This document shows positions 1 through 7,337 of a stretch of DNA of 64,000 bases, piece after piece. Within the stretch, counting starts at the first letter, position 1. Each line of letters begins with the position of its first letter. Source of the DNA: Terriglobales bacterium (GTDB lineage Bacteria > Acidobacteriota > Terriglobia > Terriglobales > Acidobacteriaceae); contig DASRER010000034.1 of the NCBI GenBank assembly GCA_035651995.1, positions 1-64,000 on the forward strand, given 5' to 3'. The translations under genes and the position numbers were made by a program. A model generated the notes under the pieces. It did not search any database. It saw nothing but the letters and a program-made list of their open reading frames with translations, and was not told where the DNA came from.

Positions 1-183
1 GTCGCGCAACTGCTTGGCCTCCTGCGCCTGCGTCGCGTCCATCCCGCCGTACTTCGCCTTCCAGGAGTACAGCGTGTGCTTGCTCACGCCCACCTCTCGC
101 GCCACATCCTCCGCCCGCCGCCCTGCGTCCATCTGCTTCAGTGCTGCGATCATCTCCGCTTCCGTGTGCTTGCTCCGAGACAT
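1..183 (-). CDS. IS3-family transposase OrfA, N-terminal part (runs off left edge)
   Basis: The reading frame starts with ATG at 183 and stays open to base 1 (61 codons), so only the N-terminal part is present. The visible protein begins MSRSKHTEAEMIAALKQMDA and continues with a helix-turn-helix (REVGVSKHTLYSWKAKYGG), the DNA-binding head of OrfA proteins of IS3-type elements. OrfA normally binds the element ends and is extended by frameshift into the OrfB integrase. The rest of the element lies outside the window. Its upstream flank (184 to about 248) should hold the IS terminal repeat, which I could not delimit. Immediately beyond lies a headless HEPN-like gene, suggesting this IS inserted into that gene. 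Confidence 0.85.
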   Translation of the reverse strand, partial: MSRSKHTEAEMIAALKQMDAGRRAEDVAREVGVSKHTLYSWKAKYGGMDATQAQEAKQLRD

Positions 184-248
184 GCTCCTCCCCTCGCTCT
201 CCGCTGCCTGCGAAGTGTGAAATCATACTCAGGAGTGTGTGGATCTAG

Positions 249-458
249 GGGAGCAGGTCACTCGCGCTCGGATCGGGAGCCGACAATTACGTCGATTATT
301 TCGAGACCTGCCGACGGAAGCGCAATGTGATCGACTACGCGCATTCCCACGTCGCCACCGAGACCGAGGCGAAAGAGATTGTGAAGCAGGCGGCTGCGTT
401 CTATGAGCTGGTGGAGACCTGGATTGCGATGCATCACACTGCTTTCAAGAAGGTGTAG
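249..458 (+). pseudogene. HEPN-like protein, C-terminal remnant truncated by IS insertion
   Basis: An open frame from 249 to the TAG at 456-458 has no usable start codon and an in-frame stop just upstream (246-248). It reads NYVDYFETCRRKRNVIDYAH followed by a helical segment ending ELVETWIAMHHTAFKKV. The R-K-R-N block followed by an aromatic residue resembles the C-terminal half of small HEPN proteins of the SAV_6107 kind, which often sit next to nucleotidyltransferase-like partners as toxin-antitoxin pairs. The N-terminal half is missing exactly on the side of the IS3-type gene, so I read this as a gene interrupted by that element. Family assignment is from motif memory and is moderate. Confidence 0.55.
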
Positions 459-505
459 AAGCTCGGATCATGGCCTTGCGGCCTCGGCTTCAAAGGGTGT
501 GACGA

Positions 506-1729
506 ATGCGCACGCGAATGCTCGATAGCACTACTGAACTGGCGCAAGTCTTCCGTAAATGGTGCCTGCTGGCTGAAAACATCCGCGTTGTCACGGCGTG
601 GGCGACGACCGACTGCTCCATATGTAATTGCCTGAGCGATGCGCGGGGCAAGATCGCGACTATGGTTGTAGGACTGGACTTCTACACAACATCGCCTGAT
701 TTCCTTCGTCAATTTCGCTCCGTGATTCGCATCGGCGATGCTCTGAACGGCGGCACTTTTCATCCGAAACTTTATGTGTTCCAAAACGGCGACAGATTCT
801 GTTGCGTGATCGGCAGTTCGAATTTCACAAGCGGCGGCTTTGGCAACAACAGCGAGCTGAATGTCTGTATCGAGGGCGCGACCTCGGAACCGTTTTTCAA
901 ACAGATTTCTGCTTACATTGATGAGCAGGAAAAGAACTCGGAGCCTCTGACAAAACCCGAGATCACCGATTATCGGAAGCAGTTCGAAAAGCTGCGGACT
1001 GCGCGCACACGCCTTGCCAAGTTTCATCCCACCCAAGCGGCCAAAACGAAAGCCAAAGAAAGAATCCAGCGGGAAAGCGCGGGCGAAGAGCCACCCGAAC
1101 AATTGAACAAGACGTGGCCTGAATTCGTGGGGCTTATTCTTGCTCCCAAGCGCCGCAAACGTATCGACGGAGGTAAAGGAGGAGAACCCGACTACCTGCA
1201 GACTGCGGAGCGCTGCCAAAAGCTGTTCGCGCAACACGGCACATTAGCAAAGATGCCGGCCAGCGACCGGCAATTTGTGGGCGGCACATCCCACGAAGGC
1301 GGCTGGTTTGGCAGCATGCGAGGAGCCGGTTATTTCAAGCAGAAGCTAAACCAGAATCCAGCCAGCCTGGATGCCGCGCTCGATCACATTCCCCGGACTG
1401 GCAAGATCAGTAAAGCGGTTTACGACAGATTTGCTGACGCTTACCAGTGGGAGCGCGCAGGCGTAGCGACAGCATCGCGCCTGCTAGCAATGAAACGGCC
1501 GGATCTGTTCATCTGCATTGATTCGAAAAACCGTTCCAGCGTCGCCGAAGCATTCGGCGTCTCGGCACTCTCGCTTCAGAGCTTCGATGGGTACTGGAGT
1601 CTCATGCAGAGAATTTGGCATTGTCCTTGGTGGCGCGCACCACGACCGCAGCACGCCCTTGAGCGCCGCATTTGGGATGCTCGCGTCGCTCTGCTCGATT
1701 CGGTCTACTACGTGGAGAACGTCACGTAA
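506..1729 (+). CDS. Phospholipase-D-fold nuclease-like protein, possible defence or restriction enzyme
   Basis: 407 aa. Residues 25-125 form a single PLD-type half: HPK at 86-88 and GSSNFTSGGFGNNSE at 103-117 supply the conserved His, Lys, Ser/Asn and Glu of an HKD active site. Family knowledge: single-HKD proteins act as dimers, as in the BfiI and NgoFVII type restriction enzymes. Residues 150-200 are charged and probably helical; 230-400 form a second domain I do not recognise, containing GVATASRLLAMKRPDLFICI. A TGA lies two codons upstream of the chosen ATG at 506, which fixes the earliest start; a second ATG follows at 518. The gene sits alone in a mobile-element end, the typical place for single-gene defence cargo. 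The nuclease fold is well supported; the defence role is inference. Confidence 0.7.
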   Translation: MRTRMLDSTTELAQVFRKWCLLAENIRVVTAWATTDCSICNCLSDARGKIATMVVGLDFYTTSPDFLRQFRSVIRIGDALNGGTFHPKLYVFQNGDRFCCVIGSSNFTSGGFGNNSELNVCIEGATSEPFFKQISAYIDEQEKNSEPLTKPEITDYRKQFEKLRTARTRLAKFHPTQAAKTKAKERIQRESAGEEPPEQLNKTWPEFVGLILAPKRRKRIDGGKGGEPDYLQTAERCQKLFAQHGTLAKMPASDRQFVGGTSHEGGWFGSMRGAGYFKQKLNQNPASLDAALDHIPRTGKISKAVYDRFADAYQWERAGVATASRLLAMKRPDLFICIDSKNRSSVAEAFGVSALSLQSFDGYWSLMQRIWHCPWWRAPRPQHALERRIWDARVALLDSVYYVENVT

Positions 1730-1829
1730 CTTAGTTTTCGATCAATTCGGCAGGAACTGACGATCGCCGAGTTTTCCGCATATCCTTTTGCCCTTCACGG
1801 CGTGCGTCGGTTATACAAGCCTCAGCTGC

Positions 1830-2081
1830 CTATTTGGGGGCAGCACCAGGTCGGATCACGAGCGTCGCAGCTGTCCACTGCGGTTGCCTCGCTTGCCGAC
1901 AGGTAGCCCAGTGCGATTCGGGCTCTAAATAGACTTCGCCGCCGGGCAACCGGCCAGTGGCGTATGCGGGCTGCGGCTGTACATGCCCTTCACGCAGCGG
2001 GGTGACACTCGCCGTGTCTTTACACGGCAGCAAAAGAAAAATCGTGCCAATGACGACCGGCAGATCGCCGGCCGTTTTCAT
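1830..2081 (-). CDS. Possible small exported protein (doubtful)
   Basis: An 83-codon frame starting at ATG 2081 has a good Shine-Dalgarno GGAG six bases upstream. The N-terminus (MKTAGDLPVVIGTIFLLLPC) is hydrophobic and ends in Cys, like a poor lipoprotein signal. The rest is featureless and I recognise no family. It would be divergent from the small gene starting at 2172. It may be chance; I list it because the start signal is good and nothing else explains this stretch. No gene is supported in 1730-1829. Confidence 0.25.
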   Translation of the reverse strand: MKTAGDLPVVIGTIFLLLPCKDTASVTPLREGHVQPQPAYATGRLPGGEVYLEPESHWATCRQARQPQWTAATLVIRPGAAPK

Positions 2082-2171
2082 TTCCGGCTCCATCTCATGC
2101 CCACGCAGACTCGCTCGAAGCGAAAGCTCCCGCCGATTGGCGCTGTTCCGGTGCAACTAAGCAGCTCCAGG

Positions 2172-2492
2172 ATGAGTGCCTCGAAATGTCGCCAGCTCCT
2201 CGGACCCAGTTGTCAGCTGACCGATGCTGAAATCGAACTACTGCGCGACCAGCTGTATGGTTTTGCCCACGTAGTCATCGAGGCCTGGCACGAGTGGGGC
2301 AAGGCTGACGCTAAGAAATCCGCTGCCGCTCGCCGCGCGGAGATTAACGAGGCCGTCACCGAGAGGGCAGCGATCATGGAGTTCGACGGCCGAGTGGGCC
2401 GCCGCGAAGCCGAACGGCGAGCGCGTTCGGACATCGGCAGATTCGGCAATTCGGGAAAGGACGCCTCGCTGCCCGGCGCCTTTGGCGATTGA
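2172..2492 (+). CDS. Small hypothetical protein preceding the recombinase
   Basis: 106 aa if started at ATG 2172; the frame is open further upstream (ATG at 2097 and 1983), so the N-terminus is uncertain. The centre reads LTDAEIELLRDQLYGFAHVV and is followed by a charged helical tail (ADAKKSAAARRAEINEAV). Short proteins with this L-T-D-x-E-I-x-x-L-R-D-Q-L-Y pattern occur beside site-specific recombinases in mobile elements, but I know no function. It lies 163 bp upstream of the serine recombinase in the same direction and may be co-transcribed with it. I chose 2172 because the protein from there onward has a coherent helical character. Confidence 0.5.
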   Translation: MSASKCRQLLGPSCQLTDAEIELLRDQLYGFAHVVIEAWHEWGKADAKKSAAARRAEINEAVTERAAIMEFDGRVGRREAERRARSDIGRFGNSGKDASLPGAFGD

Positions 2493-2655
2493 GCGGCTGC
2501 TTTTCTAAGCCTCGCCCCACACTGTGGGACCTCCAAAGTCTGCTTACTCCCCTTAAGTCAAGTCCTGAACGTAACCCGCTGGATTCTTCGCTTTTGACGT
2601 CGCCAATACGACGCTAACGTGTGTTCCGAACGAGCCATTCCCCTGGGAGATTGAA

Positions 2656-4182
2656 ATGGGGCAAGCCGTCGCCTATTGCCGGGTTTCGACTGAGGAACAG
2701 ACGCAGAACCTCAGCTTGGCCTCGCAGCGGAAGATCTGCCTCGAATGGTGCCAGCGGAACGACTACGAGGTCGCTGCGGTCTTCGTCGAAGAAGGCGAGT
2801 CGGCCAAGACGGCTGATCGCACGCAACTCAAAGAGCTGCTGAAGCTCTGTCGCGAGCGTAAGGACGTTGAGGTCGTCGTTGTTGCGCGGCTGGATCGCTG
2901 GGCGCGCAACAGCCTCGATCACGCGAACCTCAGGAGCGTTCTTGGCGCCATCGGCGTGACCCTTCGCTCCGCGACTGAGGCGATTGACGACACCTATACC
3001 GGCAAGTTCATGGAGACGGTGCTGTCGGCAGTCGCGGAATTGGACAACAGCATCAGGGCCGACCGCAGCATTAAGGGCATGAAGGGGCGGCTGGAACAGG
3101 GGCAGTGGACGTTTCCGCCGCCAATCGGCTACCTCGCCGCAATAGACGGGAAGGGCGAGAAAACCATCATGCCCGATCCAGAGCGGGCGCCGCTCGTTGA
3201 GAAGGCGTTTGGCTGGTTCTCAGCGGGTATCTACACGAAGGAGCAGGTCAGACGGAAGCTCGATCAGCTCGGTCTCAAGACCAAGCGCGGCCATAAGCTC
3301 TCGGCGCAGTCCTTCAACGCCCTTCTGCGCAAGCCGGTCTACGCCGGCTGGATCGTCGTGCCGAAGTGGGATATCAACGTTCAGGGACGGTTTACGTCGA
3401 TTGTTGATCGCGATACGTTTGATCGCGTCCAGGCACTGCTCCAAGGCCGCGCTCCTGCACTCTCGCCGCGCAAGCGCAATCATCCCGACTTCCCGCTGCG
3501 GCATTTCGTTCGATGCGGCGACTGCGGCAAGCCAATGACTGCCAGTTGGTCAACCAGCCATACCAAGCGCAAGTATGCGTTCTACCGATGTCAGCACCGC
3601 GGCTGCATTACGCCTCGCCGGAACGTCAGCAAGGCCGAGATGGAATCCGAGTTCTGCGAGTTTCTCCATCTGATCCTGCCAAAGCCGGAACATATGCGCC
3701 TTTTCCGAGCGGTCTTTTTGGACGTCTGCAAGGGCAGGCAGACTGACGCGGCGACCCTGCAAGACGCGGCCGAAAAGAAAGTCCTCGACCTGAGAGAGCG
3801 GAAGCGGAAGCTCGACGAAGCGTTCGTCTATCGCCATGCCATCGACGAGCGCACCTACCAGGAGATGAAAGCTGCCTTGCTGGAGCAGCTCAACCTAGCC
3901 GAGATGGAGCAGCGGGATGCCCGGAAGGAAGAATTGGATTTCGAGGCGATCCTCAATTTCGCCGAGTTCGTTCTGCGTGATGCTGGGAACTTCTGGAGCC
4001 ACTGCTCGCTGGAGCAGAAGCAGCGGTTCCAGCAGGTCCTTTTCCCCGCAGGCGTGTATTTTGCAAATGGCGCTTATCGAACCCCGATAACTACTTGGAG
4101 CTTTAGCGAGATAGCGGCAGCCGAGGACGAAAAGGAAGGTTTGGTAGCGCTACCGGGAATCGAACCCGGGTTTGAAGATTGA
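2656..4182 (+). CDS. Large serine recombinase (integrase of the left-hand element)
   Basis: 508 aa. The N-terminal resolvase domain (about 4-150) has the catalytic Ser11 in YCRVSTEEQ and the Arg-rich RLDRWARN strand. A recombinase domain follows (about 160-270), then a zinc ribbon (CGDCG near 285 and YRCQHRGC near 313), then a coiled coil (about 365-435), the usual order for large serine integrases. The last residues (LVALPGIEPGFED) are encoded by the antisense of the tRNA-Glu gene, so the 3' end of the gene overlaps 4142-4182 of the tRNA. This places the attachment core at the tRNA 3' end and marks this as the element's right border. Tyrosine recombinases use tRNA ends more often than serine ones, which makes this junction notable. 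Confidence 0.92.
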   Translation: MGQAVAYCRVSTEEQTQNLSLASQRKICLEWCQRNDYEVAAVFVEEGESAKTADRTQLKELLKLCRERKDVEVVVVARLDRWARNSLDHANLRSVLGAIGVTLRSATEAIDDTYTGKFMETVLSAVAELDNSIRADRSIKGMKGRLEQGQWTFPPPIGYLAAIDGKGEKTIMPDPERAPLVEKAFGWFSAGIYTKEQVRRKLDQLGLKTKRGHKLSAQSFNALLRKPVYAGWIVVPKWDINVQGRFTSIVDRDTFDRVQALLQGRAPALSPRKRNHPDFPLRHFVRCGDCGKPMTASWSTSHTKRKYAFYRCQHRGCITPRRNVSKAEMESEFCEFLHLILPKPEHMRLFRAVFLDVCKGRQTDAATLQDAAEKKVLDLRERKRKLDEAFVYRHAIDERTYQEMKAALLEQLNLAEMEQRDARKEELDFEAILNFAEFVLRDAGNFWSHCSLEQKQRFQQVLFPAGVYFANGAYRTPITTWSFSEIAAAEDEKEGLVALPGIEPGFED

Positions 4183-4216
4183 GAATCTTCCGTCCTAACC
4201 CCTAGACGATAGCGCC
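4142..4216 (-). tRNA. tRNA-Glu (anticodon CTC)
   Basis: The minus strand folds into a complete cloverleaf. The acceptor arm GGCGCTA (4216-4210) pairs with TAGCGCT (4152-4146) through a G-U first pair. The D-arm contains GTCTAGGGGTTAGGAC, the anticodon stem is GAAGA/TCTTC around loop TTCTCAA (anticodon CTC), and the T-arm is CCGGG-TTCGATT-CCCGG. The discriminator A and a genomically encoded CCA end at 4142. The 3' half is shared with the end of the serine recombinase gene and is the likely attachment core of the integrated element to the left. Confidence 0.96.
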
Positions 4217-4235
4217 ACCGATTGCGGGCTCGTTG

Positions 4236-4264
4236 ATTATAACAAAGCAGCAGTTTCGGTGTCG
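4236..4264 (-). promoter_or_regulatory. Promoter of tRNA-Glu
   Basis: On the minus strand a perfect TATAAT (4241-4236) lies about 20 bp upstream of the tRNA 5' end. A CCGACA box, 4/6 to the -35 consensus, lies 18 bp further upstream. Position and strength fit a housekeeping sigma-70-type tRNA promoter. Confidence 0.6.
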
Positions 4265-4275
4265 GCGGCTTCGGT

Positions 4276-4878
4276 TCACGCCGCCTGCGCCTGCAACTTT
4301 GGCGCCGACGGGTCCCGTTGGATCTCGAGCCACGACTCAATCTGATCCAAAAGATGCGTCGTCTGGTCGAAAGCCAGCTGCGCGGTGACCACTTCTTTAC
4401 GCCGGCGCTGCTTGACGATTTCCTGCGCCAGCTCGGCCAGGTTGCCGTGCAGCACCTCCTGTGCGCGCGAGATGAACTGTTCCGATTTGAGCCGGCGGTC
4501 GGCAGCTAGCAGCAAGCTTTGGACCAGAAGCGCGGACCCGCTGGCGCTGTCCTCGTCTCCGGCGCGTGCGCTTGCGCCGTAGTGGATCTCGGAGACGCCG
4601 ACTGTGTCGGTCACGTCGAACGAAGCGGCCTGCCGCGAGTCCGCGAGCTGATCCAAGGCGGCTGTTGACAGGGTGAGAAGCTCCCATGGCCAGGCGGTTC
4701 CGCCGCGCCACAGCGTGACGGCCATGCACATTCTTGGCTCGCCTTCCGCCGCCATCACCCACAGCGCCACAAAACCGGGCTGTCCAATTAATTCCTGCAA
4801 GATCACGTTCCTGATGTGCGACCGGAGTTCGTGTCCCACTTCTGGCTTGGCAACAAACTGAACGATGTGCGCTTTCAC
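4276..4878 (-). CDS. Hypothetical protein with C-terminal coiled coil
   Basis: 200 aa from GTG 4878, chosen because AAAGGGA lies six bases upstream and translation gives VKAHIVQFVAKPEVGHELRS, a sensible N-terminus. An ATG further upstream lacks such a site. Residues 1-65 resemble the short beta-alpha-beta of antibiotic-biosynthesis-monooxygenase-like (dimeric alpha-beta barrel) proteins, but only loosely. The C-terminal 70 residues are helical and charged (EIVKQRRRKEVVTAQLAF) and probably form a coiled coil. It is 59 bp downstream of the gas-vesicle-like gene on the same strand, so the two may be co-transcribed. Function unknown. Confidence 0.6.
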   Translation of the reverse strand: MKAHIVQFVAKPEVGHELRSHIRNVILQELIGQPGFVALWVMAAEGEPRMCMAVTLWRGGTAWPWELLTLSTAALDQLADSRQAASFDVTDTVGVSEIHYGASARAGDEDSASGSALLVQSLLLAADRRLKSEQFISRAQEVLHGNLAELAQEIVKQRRRKEVVTAQLAFDQTTHLLDQIESWLEIQRDPSAPKLQAQAA

Positions 4879-4937
4879 AAATCCCTTTCGAACACACAAC
4901 GACTCGTCACTTGGCCCGGTGGGATCAGCTGGCGGAC

Positions 4938-5387
4938 TCAGTGCTGCGGCGGTTTGCCAGGAGCTGCAAGGCCGTTGCGCGCAAGACCGATGACGGGAGA
5001 ATTGCGGGACGGAGCGGAAGCCTGGCCAGTGGCGCGAAGCGGACCGGTATGCTTCAGGTACGTTTCCAACGATGCCACCACCACTCGGGCCTCAACGGTA
5101 AGCAGGTCTACACCTGCCACGTAGAGCCTGAGCCAGGCATCGATCACGATGCCCTTCTCCAGCACGCGGTCGAGTACGTCAACCAGAGTCGCTTCGCTCG
5201 CGGCGCGCCGCCGAGCGCCGGAGGAAATGTGCCCGGCATTCGCACGCGACAAGGCCCGACCGCCCGTGGGTTCTTTCATGGAGTGCCGAAGTGGCGGATC
5301 AACCCTGGGGCTTTCCGCGTGGCGCGACGAGAAAGCGACGTCGGGAGCGTGAGATGCCGGACGCCCCCGGCGGGTTTGCTGACTCAT
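4938..5387 (-). CDS. GvpA/GvpJ-like gas vesicle protein domain with long disordered N-terminus
   Basis: 149 aa. Residues 66-113 (ATLVDVLDRVLEKGIVIDAW onward to VEARVVVASLETYLKH) match the conserved GvpA/GvpJ core: an amphipathic helix, the KGIVIDAW turn, a hydrophobic strand and the E-A-R-x-V-x-A-S-x-E-T-Y-L-K helix. Canonical GvpA is about 70 aa and starts almost directly with this core. Here a 65-residue Arg/Ser/Pro-rich leader precedes it, so the true start may be internal (ATG at 5279). No other gvp gene is visible nearby. An isolated copy could be a minor shell protein from a dispersed cluster or a repurposed GvpA domain. Confidence 0.75.
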   Translation of the reverse strand: MSQQTRRGRPASHAPDVAFSSRHAESPRVDPPLRHSMKEPTGGRALSRANAGHISSGARRRAASEATLVDVLDRVLEKGIVIDAWLRLYVAGVDLLTVEARVVVASLETYLKHTGPLRATGQASAPSRNSPVIGLARNGLAAPGKPPQH

Positions 5388-5494
5388 TCCCGCTCTGAAG
5401 ACTCGGCTTTCCGTGACCTCACATCCCGCCGAGTCTTAGGAGGGCTGGTCCTGGCGGCGGACGCCGGGGCATCATAAAGGGCGCCGGGAGCAGG

Positions 5495-6139
5495 ATGCTG
5501 GACCTTCTCAAGCACGACACGCTGCTGGCCATTGCCGTCGCGGCGGCATTCTCGGCCGGACTCAACGTGTACGCCACCGTGACGACGCTCGGGCTGCTGG
5601 CGCAGGCCGGCGTCGTGCAGCTTCCACCATCGCTCCACCTGGTGGAGAGCTGGCCAATCATCGCGGTGAGCCTGGCTCTGTTCGTGGCTGAATTCTTCGC
5701 CGACAAGGTTCCGGGCTTCGACCTGCTGTGGAATGCGCTGCAGACGTTCGTCCGCGTCCCGGTCGCGGCGCTGCTTGCCTATGGCGCGACCAGCAACTTC
5801 TCGCCGGGGGCGCAGATCGCGGTGGCGGTAATGGGCGCCGGCATCGCCCTGGTGGCGCACGGAGGCAAGACCGCCGTCCGCGCCACCGTGACGCCTTCCC
5901 CCGAGCCGCTTTCCAACACCGCGCTCAGCCTGGGCGAAGACGTGGTGGCGGTCGGGCTGACGTGGTTCGCCACGGCGCATCCGTGGATTGCAGCGTCGGC
6001 GACCATCGCGCTGATCGTGGCGACGATCATCGTCATTCGGAAGGTACTTCGCGCGATGCGGCGGGTGTTCGACGGCGCGCGGCGGCAGTGGCACGCGCTG
6101 GTCGCTACCAGATCTTCTCCGCCGTCTCCAACGCGCTGA
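5495..6139 (+). CDS. DUF4126 family integral membrane protein
   Basis: 214 aa, starting at ATG 5495 with GGAGCAGG immediately upstream. The protein is largely hydrophobic, with about five transmembrane helices (residues 8-35, 52-70, 85-130, 145-180) and the N-terminal pattern AAAFSAGLNVYATV characteristic of DUF4126 proteins. The acidic segment AEFFADKVPGFD lies between helices 2 and 3. The family role is unknown. The gene is divergent from the gas-vesicle-like gene (107 bp between starts). Its 3' end overlaps the convergent receiver-PilZ-RDD gene by 35 bp. Confidence 0.8.
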   Translation: MLDLLKHDTLLAIAVAAAFSAGLNVYATVTTLGLLAQAGVVQLPPSLHLVESWPIIAVSLALFVAEFFADKVPGFDLLWNALQTFVRVPVAALLAYGATSNFSPGAQIAVAVMGAGIALVAHGGKTAVRATVTPSPEPLSNTALSLGEDVVAVGLTWFATAHPWIAASATIALIVATIIVIRKVLRAMRRVFDGARRQWHALVATRSSPPSPTR

Positions 6140-7289
6140 AGTCGGTGCGGTGCCGCTCCAGGTCCCTGGCGGGACGGAAGCTCACCTGCGACGACGCCGG
6201 CGGCGGCGCGAAGCCGTCGGGCATTTCCATGCGCGCGCCCATGCGCGTCATGCCGCGCCAGAGCACACTCACCGGTGTGAGCAGCGCCGCGGCCAATGCG
6301 CTGTGGCGCGATGCCAGCGCCAGCGCGATGCGCCCGGCGAGGCGCGCTCCCGGCGTGACCCCGCGCAGGAACAAATACTGATACAGGCTCCAGAACAGGC
6401 ACGGGATGGCCAGCGCCGTTGCCTGGGCCATGAAGGGACGCGGCAGGCCGGCGGTCAGCGTGAGGACGATGACTTCGAAGATGGCGGTCGCAGCCAGCAC
6501 AATCAATCCATCGAACAGCGCGGCGGTGAGCCGTTGCGGCGGCGGCACGATCTTCAGCGTGCCCATGGAATCGGGATCGAAGGCCTGGCCTTGCGCGATG
6601 GCGGCGCCGGCCTCGACCGCGTCGCTCATCACCCACTGCCGCAGGCGCTCCCGCGAGACGTCGCTCATTTCGACGAAACGCACGCCCACGCGGCCGCTGG
6701 GGTCGGCCCAGGCGATGTCGCCGGTGGCTTCCACCAGCTCGTCGGTGCCGGGAATTTCGAACCGCAGTTGCAGCGTGCGCTGCACCTCGAGCGGCTCCAG
6801 CGCCTGCAGGCCCATGCCGCCTTCGCCGAGCTGCATCATCATGGCCTTCTCGGCGACGCCGTCAATCGTCACCATGGCCAGCGAACTCACGTTTTTTCGC
6901 GGAAACCTTCGCGCCATGCGGTGCAGTAGTCCGGAAACGGCGCGCAGCGTGCGCCGCGTCACTTCCGGCGCGAGCGGCTTGCTCAGCACGAAGCTGGCGC
7001 CCTCATGGAACGCCTTCTGCAGCAACGAGAGGTTGCCGACCACGCTGACCACCACGAGCTTGGAATTCAGCGTGACCTCGCGCATGTGGCGCAGCAGGTC
7101 GCTCAGGTAGTCGCCCGATTCGGCGTCGCAGTCGAGCACGGCGGCGTCGAACTTGTGGCGCGCCAATTCCAGCACGGCCGACGCGGGCTCGGGACAGATT
7201 TCCGCCGTGAAGCCGGCTTCGGCCAGCGCCGCAGCCAGCGCATCGCGGACTTCCGGATCACGCGAGAAAACCAGCGCACTCCAACCCAT
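6105..7289 (-). CDS. Receiver-PilZ-RDD fusion protein
   Basis: 394 aa with three recognisable parts. Residues 3-118 form a CheY-like receiver (phospho-acceptor Asp in FDAAVLDCD, Ser in VVVSVVG, Lys in VLSKPLAPEV). Residues about 125-225 form a PilZ-like beta-barrel (LGEGGMGLQALEPLEV, WADPSGRVGVRFVEM); the usual RxxxR c-di-GMP motif is not obvious, although RFPRKN lies at the domain start. Residues 250-345 form an RDD membrane domain with three hydrophobic segments (RLTAALFDGLIVLAAT, then FLRGVTPGARLAG). This ties a cytoplasmic signal input to a membrane domain on one chain. Transcription converges on the DUF4126 gene. Domain calls come from motif patterns; the fusion itself is directly visible as one frame. 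Confidence 0.75.
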   Translation of the reverse strand: MGWSALVFSRDPEVRDALAAALAEAGFTAEICPEPASAVLELARHKFDAAVLDCDAESGDYLSDLLRHMREVTLNSKLVVVSVVGNLSLLQKAFHEGASFVLSKPLAPEVTRRTLRAVSGLLHRMARRFPRKNVSSLAMVTIDGVAEKAMMMQLGEGGMGLQALEPLEVQRTLQLRFEIPGTDELVEATGDIAWADPSGRVGVRFVEMSDVSRERLRQWVMSDAVEAGAAIAQGQAFDPDSMGTLKIVPPPQRLTAALFDGLIVLAATAIFEVIVLTLTAGLPRPFMAQATALAIPCLFWSLYQYLFLRGVTPGARLAGRIALALASRHSALAAALLTPVSVLWRGMTRMGARMEMPDGFAPPPASSQVSFRPARDLERHRTDFSALETAEKIW

Positions 7290-7337
7290 GCAGCCGATGG
7301 TAGGCGCGTCGGCGACACCGGTGGGAGTGACTGAGTG

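Noticed and set aside
1-4142. A distal copy of the tRNA-Glu 3' end marking the left border of the element
   Set aside because: No second match to the tRNA 3' sequence was found in this range, so the left border must lie outside the window.
4938-5387. A full gas vesicle cluster
   Set aside because: No GvpF/L, GvpN, GvpK or GvpG-like product is seen on either side; only one GvpA-type domain is present.
5384-6094. Minus-strand frame opposite the DUF4126 gene
   Set aside because: Composition (Arg/His/Gln runs) is that of an antisense shadow, while the plus strand encodes a clear membrane protein with a ribosome-binding site.
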